Positions 1 to 9,127 of a stretch of 56,802 nucleotides of DNA are shown piece by piece. The notes below the pieces were generated by a model. The model made no database searches. It was not told the DNA's origin and saw only the letters and a list, made by a program, of their open reading frames with translations. A program made the position numbers and the translations under genes. The stretch comes from Kandleria vitulina DSM 20405. Lineage in GTDB: Bacteria; Bacillota_I; Bacilli_A; Erysipelotrichales; Coprobacillaceae. The stretch spans positions 1 through 56,802 of the forward strand of contig NZ_KL370857.1 of NCBI RefSeq assembly GCF_000702065.1, in the 5' to 3' direction. Numbering within the stretch: position 1 is the stretch's first letter; each line of letters opens with the position of its first letter.

Positions 1-143
1 AGAATACAAAGAAAATAGCTGAATATATTCAAAATCAATTGAAGGAAGATAGAGAATATGATCAGCTGTCAATGGATTTTGAAGATCCGTTCAAGGACTA
101 CACAATAGAGAAGAAAAGAGTAAATAAAAGAACGAAAAGATAA
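1..143 (+). CDS. 3' end of an unidentified gene (partial)
   Basis: An open frame enters from the left edge (codons in phase from base 3) and stops at TAA 141-143, giving 46 C-terminal residues. They are charged and helical-looking (..KKIAEYIQNQLKED.. then ..FKDYTIEKKRVNKRTKR) with a very basic tail. No catalytic motif falls in the visible part and I do not recognise the family. The hairpin-rich, more GC-rich DNA just downstream (150-252) would fit the end of a mobile element, so a transposase or recombinase tail is possible but unproven. Confidence 0.55.
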   Translation, partial: NTKKIAEYIQNQLKEDREYDQLSMDFEDPFKDYTIEKKRVNKRTKR

Positions 144-149
144 ATGCTC

Positions 150-263
150 GGGCAGTTGGCGGAGCCGTACGAAGTAATAGTACGGTTTACGTACCGTGCT
201 AGTAGGAGCAGGGCTATGCCCGAAACTGAAAAACCTCCGGCTATGCCGGAGGATATTTATTTT
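150..263 (+). terminator. Hairpin-rich 3' region ending in a terminator-like stem
   Basis: Three short hairpins follow the partial gene: CCGTAC/GTACGG (165-170 with 180-185), GGGC-TAT-GCCC (211-221), and an 8-bp perfect stem CCTCCGGC-TAT-GCCGGAGG (234-252) followed by an AT-rich tract. The last one can act as an intrinsic terminator, although its tail is not a clean T run. An in-frame reading from 144 to 329 crosses all the hairpins and has no protein character. Confidence 0.5.
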
Positions 264-331
264 AATTTAGATTTTCATTGTACAAATAAGAAATCTTATA
301 CTAAAATGAAAGGACTGAAGGGGGAATAAAG

Positions 332-1252
332 ATGAAGACAAGACAATTGGTAGAAGGGGCAATGATAGCTGCATTATTTGGGTTAGTATCAATACTCAAT
401 TCTTATTCAGCAGGAATGATGGATTCATTGGTAGGCTATTTTATGGTTGTTCCTATTGCCTGGTATGGTTATCGCTATAATCTTAAAGATAATATGATAG
501 TTGCCTTTGTTTCAGTGTTAATAGTTATCTTTACAGGATTACCAATGTTCATATTTATTGCGATATATTCCTCAATGTTTGGATTGTTTTTAGGTGAATC
601 TTTAAAAAGAAAACTAAAGAAAGAATGGATATTGCTGGGAGGGTTTATTGTCAGTTTTATCGCTAATATTATGTTATATGAAGTGTTATCAGGATTATTT
701 GGTATAGATCTTATTGCTCAATTGACACAAAGCTATAAGAATGCGATTGAGTTCTGGCCTTCATTAAAGAAGTATATAAGCTTGTCTCAAGTCAAGAATA
801 TGATTCCTCTCTTTATTCTTGGTGTTTCCTTCATGGAATGTTATGTCATGTTAGCATTAACACAGATTATCTTAATGAGATTCCATATTCCTTTTCCTGA
901 ATCTTTTCATTTATCTACCTTTAGATTATCAAGAAAAGCAGGGTTGGTATGTGCCATTTTACTGGCTGTATCTTTCTTATTAAGAAACAATGGTATGAAG
1001 AATATATTTGTTAATTATACTTACTATCTGACTTATATGATCTTTGTGGTAGCAGGATTATCATATTTTTCTTTCTTCTTTGTATTACAGGGAAAACCAG
1101 GCGCAAGTGCCTTGCTTATTCTTTTATTGATCATCCCAATTACACCGGTCTTATATGCAATAGTTGGGGGTATTGATACAATAACACAAAGAAAAAACAC
1201 AATTTATGATGAAATTATGAAGAATGCGAATCATGGTGATGTTAAAGAATAG
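332..1252 (+). CDS. DUF2232 (YybS-like) integral membrane protein
   Basis: A 306-residue polytopic membrane protein with about eight hydrophobic segments spread over its length. It starts MKTRQLVEGAMIAALFG, a start typical of DUF2232/YybS proteins, and a GGGGGA Shine-Dalgarno (320-325) precedes the ATG. Gene order is the strongest support: in Bacillus the equivalent gene stands before gdpP, rplI and the replicative helicase, exactly as here. The family resembles the membrane part of ECF-type transporters, but its substrate and role are not established. It is probably the first gene of a four-gene operon ending at the terminator near 5090. Confidence 0.85.
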   Translation: MKTRQLVEGAMIAALFGLVSILNSYSAGMMDSLVGYFMVVPIAWYGYRYNLKDNMIVAFVSVLIVIFTGLPMFIFIAIYSSMFGLFLGESLKRKLKKEWILLGGFIVSFIANIMLYEVLSGLFGIDLIAQLTQSYKNAIEFWPSLKKYISLSQVKNMIPLFILGVSFMECYVMLALTQIILMRFHIPFPESFHLSTFRLSRKAGLVCAILLAVSFLLRNNGMKNIFVNYTYYLTYMIFVVAGLSYFSFFFVLQGKPGASALLILLLIIPITPVLYAIVGGIDTITQRKNTIYDEIMKNANHGDVKE

Positions 1253-1301
1253 AAAAACATGTGAAAACAATATATAATGAATGAATGAGGAGGTGAATGC
1301 C

Positions 1302-3260
1302 ATGACAAAAAAGATGTTATCGTTGAGAAATATCTTTACTTTGGCATTACTGCTAGAAATTGTCATTGTGACAAGTTTCTATCTTGTTTTAAATGTGGAT
1401 GTGCTATTCATATTAGCTATATATGTTTTATTAAAAAATGTCATCATATTTGGCTGTATAATCTATATGGCATCACTTCTAGAAAATGATTCCTTGAGTG
1501 TCTCTGAAGCATTGAATCAGGATATGGGCAATGCTTTAATCTTTGGGGGAATTGGTCTTATTCAATATGATGATAATAGAAACATCACATGGGTATCAGA
1601 TCTTCTTTTAGCATTAAATATTAAGATTGTAGGAGTTAAGCTGTTAGAGTGGCAGCCAACATTAGCTTCATTATTTGAAGATGAAGATGTACGACTTATC
1701 GATGTAAAAGGACGTAAATTTGAAGCCTACAATTCAGATGAATCTCATCTGATCTATTTAAAAGATGTTACAGAATATACTGTACTAGAACAGGACTTCG
1801 ATGATGGTCAGATGTGTATTGGCTATATTACTATTGATAACTACGATGAAACTATCTCTAATGTTGATGAAACAAAATCAGTAGAGATTCAATCAGTTGT
1901 TCGTCAGGTTATTGTAAAATGGGCTAGTGATAATGGCATGATCATTAGAAGATACAAGTCTGGAAGTTATTTCATTTTATTTAATGAACGTATTTATAAG
2001 AAACTCATTGAAGATAAATTCAATATTCTAGATCGCTTTAAAAAATCTATCTTAGAACTTGGCGAAGTAATGACACTTTCTATCGGTATTGGTAGAGGGA
2101 CGAGAGTATTAGGTGAACTAGAACAGCTTGCCTCTTCAGCACTTAATCTTACGTATTCACGTGGTGGTGACCAGGTTGCAATCAAGAGCAGCAATGATCG
2201 TGTTCGATATTTTGGTGGTACAACAGATACCTTTGAGAAATCTTCAAAGGTACGTGCCAGAGTCATTGCACAGACGCTTTCAGGTATTATTAAGAGAAGT
2301 GAGAATGTTTATGTCATGGGACATAAATATTCTGATCTTGATTCTTTAGGTTCATCTTTAGGTATTGCGAAACTAGTAAAAAGTTTTGATAAAGAGGTAC
2401 ATATTGTCATTGATAATGATTCATTAGAAGAAAAGACAGCGGATGTTGTGTCAATCATCAAAAAAGATGAAAGATACAATGATCTACTTGTTTCACCAAT
2501 AGAAGCAGTGGAACGTGTAAAGAGAGATTCATTATTGATTGTAGTAGATCATCATAAGCCATCTCTTTCTATTTCACAGACTTTACTTGAAAAGACGAAA
2601 GAGAAGGTTGTTATTGATCATCATCGTAGAGGTGAAGAATTTATTGATTCACCAACATTAACTTATCTAGAACCATCTGCTTCATCTGCAACAGAGCTTA
2701 TTGTCGAGCTTTATAGTTATGTAAGCAAGAAGGTAGAATTAACTGAACTTGATGCAACAATTATGTATTCTGGTATGCTAGTAGATACAAACCAGTTCAG
2801 ACAGCGTGTAGGTGTACGTACATTCCAGTCAGCCGCTAAGCTTAAAGAAATGCAGGCAGATGTTGTTAGAGCTTATGAATTCCTAGAAGATTCATTTGAT
2901 CGTACAGTAGAAGTCATGAATATTTCTAAGAGCGCATATCAATTTAAAGATCACATCTTGATCGCATATGCGAAAGATGATGATGAACATGATTCAGTAG
3001 TATTAGCTAAGACAAGTAACCAGATGCTTAACATTTCTCATGTTAAGGCTGCGTTTACAATTGGTAGAACCGCAAAAGATGTTATTTCTATCAGTGCCCG
3101 CAGTTCACGTGAAATCAATGTACAGATGATCATGGAATTAATGGGTGGAGGAGGCCATTTCACAATGGCAGCCTGTCAGCTAAAAGAGATAACTGTCGAA
3201 GAAGCGCGCAAGCGTCTTGAAGATGCAATTAATGAATATTTAGAAGATAGGGGAGAATAG
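1302..3260 (+). CDS. gdpP: Cyclic-di-AMP phosphodiesterase GdpP
   Basis: 652 residues. Two N-terminal transmembrane helices are followed by a degenerate PAS region, a degenerate GGDEF domain (SRGGDQ where GGDEF would be, so no cyclase activity expected), then DHH and DHHA1 phosphodiesterase domains. DHH signatures include [19 protein letters not shown] and [14 protein letters not shown]1 has [10 protein letters not shown]. GdpP hydrolyses the second messenger c-di-AMP at the membrane, affecting potassium balance and cell-wall stress. Start: I chose the ATG at 1302 because the strong GAGGAGGTG site (1287-1294) lies just before it; a start at 1281 would lie upstream of that site. rplI follows after 2 bases. 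Confidence 0.95.
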   Translation: MTKKMLSLRNIFTLALLLEIVIVTSFYLVLNVDVLFILAIYVLLKNVIIFGCIIYMASLLENDSLSVSEALNQDMGNALIFGGIGLIQYDDNRNITWVSDLLLALNIKIVGVKLLEWQPTLASLFEDEDVRLIDVKGRKFEAYNSDESHLIYLKDVTEYTVLEQDFDDGQMCIGYITIDNYDETISNVDETKSVEIQSVVRQVIVKWASDNGMIIRRYKSGSYFILFNERIYKKLIEDKFNILDRFKKSILELGEVMTLSIGIGRGTRVLGELEQLASSALNLTYSRGGDQVAIKSSNDRVRYFGGTTDTFEKSSKVRARVIAQTLSGIIKRSENVYVMGHKYSDLDSLGSSLGIAKLVKSFDKEVHIVIDNDSLEEKTADVVSIIKKDERYNDLLVSPIEAVERVKRDSLLIVVDHHKPSLSISQTLLEKTKEKVVIDHHRRGEEFIDSPTLTYLEPSASSATELIVELYSYVSKKVELTELDATIMYSGMLVDTNQFRQRVGVRTFQSAAKLKEMQADVVRAYEFLEDSFDRTVEVMNISKSAYQFKDHILIAYAKDDDEHDSVVLAKTSNQMLNISHVKAAFTIGRTAKDVISISARSSREINVQMIMELMGGGGHFTMAACQLKEITVEEARKRLEDAINEYLEDRGE

Positions 3261-3262
3261 AT

Positions 3263-3709
3263 ATGAAAGTTATTTTATTGGAAGATGTAAGAAAAGTTGG
3301 TAAAAAAGGAGACATCGTAGATGTCGCTGATGGATATGGACAGAATTTCCTTATCAAGAATAAGAAGGCTGTTATGGCTACTAAAGTTCAAAAGAATATT
3401 TTAGCTAAACAGAAGGAAGAAGAAGCTCTTATTGAAGCTGAAAAGAAGAAGGAAGCAGAAGAACTTGCTAAACGTCTTGAAGATATTAAAGTAGAATTCA
3501 AGGTTGCAACTGGTAAAGAAGGTCGTACTTTTGAACATGTTTCTACTAAACAGATTGTTAAAGCTTTAAGAGAAGATTATGGTATCAAGGTAGATAAGAG
3601 AAAATTTGTGAATGCTTATCCAATTGGTAACCTTGGTACAACTAAATTAAAGATTGAGCTTTATAAAGGTGTATTTGGTACTGTTAATGTACATTTAACT
3701 GAAAAATAG
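3263..3709 (+). CDS. rplI: 50S ribosomal protein bL9
   Basis: 148 residues, the usual length for bL9. The N-terminal domain starts [17 protein letters not shown] and continues [11 protein letters not shown], the rRNA-binding signature. A long charged helix ([21 protein letters not shown]) connects to the C-terminal domain ending VHLTEK. It binds 23S rRNA domain V near the L1 stalk. It follows gdpP after 2 bases and precedes the helicase gene, the order conserved in Bacillus. Confidence 0.97.
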   Translation: MKVILLEDVRKVGKKGDIVDVADGYGQNFLIKNKKAVMATKVQKNILAKQKEEEALIEAEKKKEAEELAKRLEDIKVEFKVATGKEGRTFEHVSTKQIVKALREDYGIKVDKRKFVNAYPIGNLGTTKLKIELYKGVFGTVNVHLTEK

Positions 3710-3719
3710 GAGGGATCTT

Positions 3720-5084
3720 ATGGAAAGAGAGTATCCACATGATCTTGAAGCAGAACGTGCTCTTTTAGGAGCGATGCTTATTGATAAAGATGCCTGTGCA
3801 GAAGTCATCAATGTGGCTCTGCCTCAGGATTTCTATTATGATAAACATAAGATGATTTTTGAAGGTATGAAATACCTTCATGATAGTAGCGTCCCAGTAG
3901 ATGTTACTACCCTCACGACATATCTTATGGATAAGAAGATTCTTGATAAAGTTGGAGGAGTTGAATACTTGATGCAGTTGAGTGAATCAGTTCCTACTAC
4001 TGCTCATACTCAGTATTATCTTAATATTCTTAATGATAAGTCTTTATTAAGAAGATTAATTCAAGAATCTACTAAAATTATTTCTCAGGCTTATGATGAA
4101 GTCGGAGATATGAATGATTTTATTTCTACAGTAGAAAAGAATTTTCTAGATGTTACAAGAGATCGTAATGCGGGTGAATTCCAGAATATCAATGATGTCA
4201 TTCAGGAAGTAACAGATCGTCTTGTCTTATTACAAAAGAACGGTGGAAATATTTCCGGGGTAAAGACAGGATATCGTGATATCGATAGATTAACATCGGG
4301 ATTCCAGCCAGGGGATTTAATTATCTTAGCTGCCCGACCATCTGTTGGTAAGACCGCATTCGCATTAAATATCGCCCATAATGCATCATTCCAAAGCCCT
4401 GATGCTGTTGCAGTATTTTCACTAGAAATGCCAGCTGCGCAGCTAGTCAATAGATTACTTTGCTGCAGTGGGGGAATAAACAATGATTCATTAAAGAACG
4501 GTGCAATTCTTAAAGAAAATCCTACTAAATACTATGCTGCGGCAGAAAAGGTTACAAAATGTAATCTTTTCATAGATGATTCAGCAGGTATCAAAGTTGG
4601 AGAAATCGCTGCTAAATGTAGAAGATTAAAACAAGAACATGGTTTAGCTCTTGTCATTATCGATTATCTTCAGCTGATCAGTGGACCAGCCAATTCAAGA
4701 GAATCACGTCAGCAGGAAGTATCAGATATCTCACGTCAGCTAAAAGCCATGGCCAGAGAACTAGAATGCCCTGTCATTGCCTTGTCGCAGTTATCTCGTC
4801 AGGTAGAACAGCGTAAAGGAAAGCCAATGCTTTCCGATTTACGTGAATCAGGGGCAATCGAACAGGATGCGGACATTGTCGCATTCATTCATCGTGAAGA
4901 TTATCAGAATAAAGAAAAAGAAGCAGAAACAAACGGATTGACAGAAATCATTATCGCTAAGCACAGAAATGGTGCAACAGCCGATATCCCACTTGTTTTT
5001 GAACGTCAGTTCTCACGTTTCTCTAACTATACGACAGAAAGCGCACCACAAGCAGGTGATGGCATTCGAGATGTAAGAGCGTAA
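3720..5084 (+). CDS. dnaB: Replicative DNA helicase DnaB (DnaC in Bacillus naming)
   Basis: 454 residues, full length for the family. The N-terminal primase-interacting domain (REYPHDLEAERALLGAMLID) is followed by a RecA-type ATPase core with Walker A ARPSVGKTAFALN, Walker B-like IIDYLQLISG, and the RQQEVSDISRQLKAMA and LSQLSRQVEQR motifs of DnaB. It unwinds DNA at the replication fork as a hexamer. An AGGAGG site is 5 bases before the ATG. No intein is present. The gene closes the operon; its last codons form the upstream arm of a terminator. Confidence 0.97.
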   Translation: MEREYPHDLEAERALLGAMLIDKDACAEVINVALPQDFYYDKHKMIFEGMKYLHDSSVPVDVTTLTTYLMDKKILDKVGGVEYLMQLSESVPTTAHTQYYLNILNDKSLLRRLIQESTKIISQAYDEVGDMNDFISTVEKNFLDVTRDRNAGEFQNINDVIQEVTDRLVLLQKNGGNISGVKTGYRDIDRLTSGFQPGDLIILAARPSVGKTAFALNIAHNASFQSPDAVAVFSLEMPAAQLVNRLLCCSGGINNDSLKNGAILKENPTKYYAAAEKVTKCNLFIDDSAGIKVGEIAAKCRRLKQEHGLALVIIDYLQLISGPANSRESRQQEVSDISRQLKAMARELECPVIALSQLSRQVEQRKGKPMLSDLRESGAIEQDADIVAFIHREDYQNKEKEAETNGLTEIIIAKHRNGATADIPLVFERQFSRFSNYTTESAPQAGDGIRDVRA

Positions 5085-5099
5085 TACACGCTCTTTTTT
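5076..5099 (+). terminator. Intrinsic terminator after dnaB
   Basis: 7-bp stem AGAGCGT (5076-5082) with ACGCTCT (5088-5094) followed by a T run. It overlaps the dnaB stop codon and ends the gdpP-rplI-dnaB operon. Confidence 0.85.
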
Positions 5100-5149
5100 A
5101 TTTCATTATTAATTTTGCTTTTAATTTTAATAGTTGATTGTCATGTTTA

Positions 5150-5206
5150 GATAGTGTCAAGGATTTATGCAAAATTCTTGACACTATCTTTGTTGGGAAA
5201 TATAAT
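5150..5206 (+). promoter_or_regulatory. Consensus sigma-A promoter inside a 12-bp inverted repeat
   Basis: The -35 TTGACA (5178-5183) and -10 TATAAT (5201-5206) are both perfect consensus and exactly 17 bases apart. The -35 box lies inside the right arm (5177-5188) of a perfect 12-bp inverted repeat whose left arm is 5150-5161, with a 15-base loop. A protein bound to this repeat would block RNA polymerase, so the operon at 5279-8689 is probably repressed by default and strongly expressed when released. No obvious repressor gene is adjacent. A transcript crossing the repeat from dnaB could also form a stem-loop. Confidence 0.8.
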
Positions 5207-5278
5207 ATATATCGTTGCAACTACTTTGTAAAAAATAGCTGTTTTAATATTGGGATAATTTATGTTAGGAGATTTTTT

Positions 5279-5410
5279 ATGAAAAGAATCAAACACATTG
5301 TTATTGTTTCATCTTATAAGAAAAAAGGAAGTAAAATTAGAATGGCGATGGAAAAATCACAGAAACCAAGAGAAAACGCAAATGTTTCTGGTGAAGTAGA
5401 TTTTAGATAG
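5279..5410 (+). CDS. 43-residue basic peptide heading an ABC operon
   Basis: The ATG at 5279 follows TTAGGAG with good spacing and gives 43 residues: MKRIKHIVIVSSYKKKGSKI, then a hydrophilic stretch ending SGEVDFR. The frame stays open upstream to 5138, but that longer reading would begin before the promoter, so it is rejected. There is no clear transmembrane segment and no Gly-Gly leader or Cys/Ser/Thr-rich core. It is the first gene of an operon encoding three membrane proteins and an ABC ATPase, so it might be an exported peptide, a signal peptide of the system, or a regulatory leader. I recognise no family. Confidence 0.5.
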   Translation: MKRIKHIVIVSSYKKKGSKIRMAMEKSQKPRENANVSGEVDFR

Positions 5411-5422
5411 TGAAGGAAAAAA

Positions 5423-6235
5423 ATGAATATTGGAATATATCTTAAAAAGATAATGTGGAACAGAAAGTACCTGATTGCTTTTTTATCCATTATGATTGTA
5501 TGCTTTATGCCATTGGGAAGAGAAATTATACAGGATTACGGGTTAGATGGATATCTTTCACAGATTGATGCATCAGAAGTCACGATTCTGCATTCTACAC
5601 TGACAACAAGTTTACATGTTATGTTTCTTATAGCAGCTCCATTATTAGCATGCTTTGCCTGTTCACAAGGCTATGCAGAAGACTACGAAGCAAATATGAC
5701 AGCTTGTATAGCTACAAGGGACGAAAAAAATAAATACCATAATTATCATCTTATTGCTTCAATGATTTCAGGATTTCTAATAATTGCATTACCGCTTTTA
5801 ATTAGTTTTTTTGTATCACTAATCGCTTACCCATTAAGTGGCGGAGTGAATAGTACATTTAAAACTACAGCGTATGGTCTAACTCCTAATTTCAAAGGGA
5901 TCATGGGTTATTGGTATACGTTTGCACCAAACTTTTATTTTTTCTTTCATGTTATTTTAATTGGTACTGCAACAGCTCTATTATGTGGAATAAGCTATTC
6001 TATTTCATTATTCACATATTTTAATAAATATATTTCCGTGTTAATTACATTTGGAATTTATTTATTCAATTCATTTTATATAGGTGAGATATTTCCAGAT
6101 TATGCATATGTCAATGTTATTGACCTTAGATATGAAAAGATAAGTTTTATGCCAATGATTATTGTCTTTATACTAACAATAATTATCTTAGGAATACTTT
6201 TTAAGGTAGGTATTATTTATGATGAACAGGAATAG
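5423..6235 (+). CDS. ABC-2-like membrane subunit (unidentified)
   Basis: 270 residues with about six hydrophobic segments (for example residues 14-28, 66-85, 114-135, 175-200, 205-220, 238-262), the topology of an ABC-2-type exporter permease. A long extracytoplasmic stretch after the first helix (residues about 30-60) is common in such subunits. Start ATG 5423 follows GTGAAGGAAAAAA. It overlaps the next membrane gene by 17 bases. Together with the two next membrane proteins and the ATPase at 7464 it probably forms a transporter in the cell membrane; substrate unknown. Confidence 0.65.
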   Translation: MNIGIYLKKIMWNRKYLIAFLSIMIVCFMPLGREIIQDYGLDGYLSQIDASEVTILHSTLTTSLHVMFLIAAPLLACFACSQGYAEDYEANMTACIATRDEKNKYHNYHLIASMISGFLIIALPLLISFFVSLIAYPLSGGVNSTFKTTAYGLTPNFKGIMGYWYTFAPNFYFFFHVILIGTATALLCGISYSISLFTYFNKYISVLITFGIYLFNSFYIGEIFPDYAYVNVIDLRYEKISFMPMIIVFILTIIILGILFKVGIIYDEQE

Positions 6236-6791
6236 AACAAAGCTTGTTGTCTTATTCTATATAATGACACTTATATTTTCTTCATTTGTGACAGTACCTA
6301 AGATCCGTACTGTTTTTCTGTTTTTAGGGTTATCACTTGTTATAGTGTCCTGTCTTAATGATAGAGAAAATCTTATGGTAAAAATAAGAGAGACAAGACA
6401 TGAAAGAAAAATAAAAAATATATTTGCTTGTGTTAGTCTTTCTCTCTATTCTTCTCTTGCTATTGTGATATGTGATGTTATTAGAACATTAATTAGTGTT
6501 AATTTATTTATCTTTAGATTTGAATATCTTGTCATTGTATTTTTATATTGTTTAACACTTGCTTTAGCAGTCATTGTATACAATATGAACTATATGAAAA
6601 GTATTATTCTATCACTTGTACTTGCCTTTTTCGCAATCTCAGTATTTGCGCCAGGACAGCTCAGTATTATTTGGAATGATCATTCATGGAGTATTCACTA
6701 TGTTATGGTGAACTGTATGATCTATTGGATTATTGTTTCAATAATCGCGTTAATTCTCTATTATGTATGTCCAGAAAAGGAGAATGTATGA
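6219..6791 (+). CDS. Small polytopic membrane protein of the ABC operon
   Basis: 190 residues with roughly six hydrophobic segments and a short Arg/Lys-rich cytoplasmic loop near residues 47-65. The start overlaps the end of the previous gene by 17 bases, and the stop overlaps the next start (ATGA, 6788-6791), so translation is coupled. Either of two consecutive ATG codons (6219 or 6222) may be used. No family recognised; the context makes it a transporter membrane component. Confidence 0.6.
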   Translation: MMNRNRTKLVVLFYIMTLIFSSFVTVPKIRTVFLFLGLSLVIVSCLNDRENLMVKIRETRHERKIKNIFACVSLSLYSSLAIVICDVIRTLISVNLFIFRFEYLVIVFLYCLTLALAVIVYNMNYMKSIILSLVLAFFAISVFAPGQLSIIWNDHSWSIHYVMVNCMIYWIIVSIIALILYYVCPEKENV

Positions 6792-7471
6792 GAAAACGAT
6801 TTATTTTATATACCGTATTAATGATGTTTCATGTATTTGTAACTATTGAAGGTCATACAATAGATGAAGCTATAGTATCCTGTCTATATAAAGGTACAGA
6901 ACTCTATTGGTATATCCCAGATGTTCTCAAATATTTATTGCCTTATATGCTTATAATGATTTTTACAATATTGGATATACAGACAATCCATGATAATAGA
7001 CTTTTTATTCGCATGAGAATGAAGAATGAAATAAGTTATCGGTTATATTGTATACGACGAATTATGTTTTTAATTATAAGTGAAGTGTTCATCATGATGG
7101 GACTTATAATTGTAATTGGAATGATAAAAGGAATGACATTCTCATTGCAGAGTATTCCTTTAGCTACAGTAAATGTTATTTGTGTAGAGCTTATCTTCAT
7201 GATGATATATGAAATAATCAGAAGATTTGCGGATGGTTCATTTGCATTATGTACGAATATCATGACTATGACACTTCTTTGTGCGTGGGGATTTTTTTTG
7301 ATGTATGAAAAGGATTACGGTTTATTAAGCATTAATCCAATGTCAGCTCATATGGTATTGAGACTTTCTCAAAAGCCATTTTTTAATATACATTTCACAT
7401 TATTTTTCATCCTTGTCTTAGTTTTCTATCTTACTTTGATAGGGATGCCAGTGGGGAAAGACTATGATTAA
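6788..7471 (+). CDS. Third membrane protein of the ABC operon
   Basis: 227 residues starting MRKRFILYTVLMMFHVFV, with about six hydrophobic segments. ATG 6788 overlaps the upstream stop codon (ATGA), which decides this start over a longer reading beginning at 6686 inside the previous gene. The 3' end overlaps the ATPase start by 8 bases. It resembles ABC-2-type permease subunits in layout; no catalytic or binding motif seen. Confidence 0.6.
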   Translation: MRKRFILYTVLMMFHVFVTIEGHTIDEAIVSCLYKGTELYWYIPDVLKYLLPYMLIMIFTILDIQTIHDNRLFIRMRMKNEISYRLYCIRRIMFLIISEVFIMMGLIIVIGMIKGMTFSLQSIPLATVNVICVELIFMMIYEIIRRFADGSFALCTNIMTMTLLCAWGFFLMYEKDYGLLSINPMSAHMVLRLSQKPFFNIHFTLFFILVLVFYLTLIGMPVGKDYD

Positions 7472-8084
7472 ACTAGAAAACGTAAGTAAAAAATTTAGAT
7501 ATAATGAAATATTGGATCATGTCAATTGTGAATTTGATGATGGATCCATTTATCTTATTAGAGGAAAGAATGGAACGGGAAAGACAGTGTTATTAAAGCT
7601 TCTTTGTGGTCTTAGCAAGCCAACAGAAGGAAAAGTGACATTCTATGATCAAGATCATAAGGCTTATAAGCCTTATATTGGTACAATCATTGAAACACCA
7701 ATCTTCTGGAAGGATATGACAGGAATGGAATGTCTTTCTTTCCTAGCATCAATTAGAAAGATTATTGATAAGGAAACAATTCTTGATTCATTGAAGAGAG
7801 TAGGTCTTTATGATGCTAAAGATATGAGTACAAGAAAATATTCATTAGGAATGAGACAAAGATTAGCTATTGCACAGGCTGTAATGGAAAATCCTGATGT
7901 TCTTCTTTTTGATGAACCAACAAATTCATTGGATGATGATGGCGTAGACATATTCAGAAAGATTGTTCTTGAAGAAAAAGAAAAAGGAAAAACGATAGTG
8001 ATTGTTTCTCATAATATAGAAGATTTACAGGATTTAGCTGATTATACACTTCTATTAAAGAACAGGAATCTGGTGGAAGCATGA
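7464..8084 (+). CDS. ABC transporter ATP-binding protein
   Basis: 206 residues, a compact single nucleotide-binding domain. Walker A GKNGTGKTVLLKLL (residues about 34-47), signature YSLGMRQRLAIAQA, Walker B DVLLFDEPTN, and H-loop IVIVSHN. It powers the membrane partners encoded directly upstream (5423-7471), whose last gene it overlaps. The short length and the drug/peptide-exporter style signature fit an exporter of the lantibiotic-immunity or Nat/CcmA type; substrate not determinable here. Confidence 0.9.
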   Translation: MIKLENVSKKFRYNEILDHVNCEFDDGSIYLIRGKNGTGKTVLLKLLCGLSKPTEGKVTFYDQDHKAYKPYIGTIIETPIFWKDMTGMECLSFLASIRKIIDKETILDSLKRVGLYDAKDMSTRKYSLGMRQRLAIAQAVMENPDVLLFDEPTNSLDDDGVDIFRKIVLEEKEKGKTIVIVSHNIEDLQDLADYTLLLKNRNLVEA

Positions 8085-8689
8085 TGAAGAAATTATTACT
8101 TGTCCTTAATGTATTATGTATTCTTGTTATGTGTGGATGGACATATGTCGCAAAGAGGTCTTTCAAGCCAGCTTATACTCTTGATGATGTCTATAATCGC
8201 AATGCCCATGTATCTTTTGATGAAAGTAGTATGACACATAAAAAGACAAGCTATAGTGAGCTTTATGAATCATCTGATTTGATTGTAAAAGGCGTATGCA
8301 AGAAAGTAGAAGGCTATCGTCTTGAATCAGTTTTAAGAGAATTTCAGATTTCTAAGGTGTATAAGGGAAAATGTGGAGAGTTCATTGACATCTATGAACC
8401 TTCTTCACCTTCAGCATGGCAAAGTTATTTTGTGGAAGATGGCTATTTAAATATGCATGATGGACAGGAATATGTTTTATTCTTGAAGAAATGTAAATAT
8501 CAAAATAAGTACTACATCAATAAGGGAGCACTTGGAAAGTATACAGACAAGAAGGAAAGTCTTTTTGCCTATAAGGATAATAAGGATTACTCCTATAATG
8601 ATATTAAAGGTAAAGAAGCAGTGATTATATATCAGGATGATTTAAAACTATATAATCAGGTGGTTTCTAAAATATCAAAATGGAAATAA
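8081..8689 (+). CDS. Membrane-anchored extracytoplasmic protein, last gene of ABC operon
   Basis: 202 residues. One N-terminal hydrophobic helix (residues 3-22, LLLVLNVLCILVMCGWTYVA) is followed by a soluble domain, so most of the protein lies outside the membrane. The soluble part has a beta-rich look with VKGVCKKVEGYR, EFQISKVYKGKCG and GQEYVLFLKKCKY, a pattern shared with small secreted proteins of unknown role in Firmicutes. The start overlaps the ATPase stop by 4 bases. It may be a substrate-recognition or immunity component; that is inference from context only. Confidence 0.6.
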   Translation: MMKKLLLVLNVLCILVMCGWTYVAKRSFKPAYTLDDVYNRNAHVSFDESSMTHKKTSYSELYESSDLIVKGVCKKVEGYRLESVLREFQISKVYKGKCGEFIDIYEPSSPSAWQSYFVEDGYLNMHDGQEYVLFLKKCKYQNKYYINKGALGKYTDKKESLFAYKDNKDYSYNDIKGKEAVIIYQDDLKLYNQVVSKISKWK

Positions 8690-8690
8690 G

Positions 8691-8720
8691 GATATGATAA
8701 GTATTCATATTCTTTTTTTC
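8691..8720 (+). terminator. Weak terminator after the ABC operon
   Basis: 7-bp stem GATATGA (8691-8697) with TCATATT (8705-8711, one G-U pair), followed by a run of T. Low stem stability, but the position right after the last operon stop fits. Confidence 0.55.
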
Positions 8721-8755
8721 TTTTTGATATTATATAATAAAAAAGGGGTGAACTT

Positions 8756-9094
8756 ATGACTCATTTAATTACTGATATGCATGAAATATTGGAAATAATT
8801 GCGAATATTTCTGTTTTTATGTTGGAGCTGTTTGGAACATGTGTACTTGTTTATACTGCTGTCAAGGGATTCTATTATTGGATCAGAAAGAATGAGTCGG
8901 TTAGACTCTACCTGGCACAGGGGATTGCCTTATCGTTGACATTTAAGATGGGTGGCGAAGTACTTAGAACAATCATTGCGAGAACATGGAGTGAATTGGG
9001 TGTTCTTGGTGCTATCATTGTATTAAGGGGCTTGTTGACATTTTTGATTAATTGGGAAATTAAAGAAGAAAAGAAAGCACTTCGAGAAAATTAA
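8756..9094 (+). CDS. DUF1622 membrane protein
   Basis: 112 residues with two or three transmembrane helices. The signature stretch GIALSLTFKMGGEVLRTII and the later IVLRGLLTFLINWEIKEE are characteristic of DUF1622, a family of small membrane proteins of unknown function. AAAAGGGGTG precedes the ATG, and a possible -10 TATAAT lies at 8733-8738. Monocistronic, bounded by terminators on both sides. Confidence 0.8.
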   Translation: MTHLITDMHEILEIIANISVFMLELFGTCVLVYTAVKGFYYWIRKNESVRLYLAQGIALSLTFKMGGEVLRTIIARTWSELGVLGAIIVLRGLLTFLINWEIKEEKKALREN

Positions 9095-9096
9095 AA

Positions 9097-9127
9097 GAAT
9101 CCAGGATTAGTCCTGAATTCTTTTTTT
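9097..9127. terminator. Bidirectional terminator between convergent genes
   Basis: Stem 9097-9106 with 9111-9120 (one mismatch), 4-base loop, T run on the plus strand and a matching A-rich flank for the minus strand. It serves the DUF1622 gene (plus) and tdk (minus) and overlaps the tdk stop codon. Confidence 0.8.

Noticed and set aside
144-329. 61-codon plus-strand frame
   Set aside because: It runs through three hairpins, has no ribosome site and has a composition dictated by the stems.
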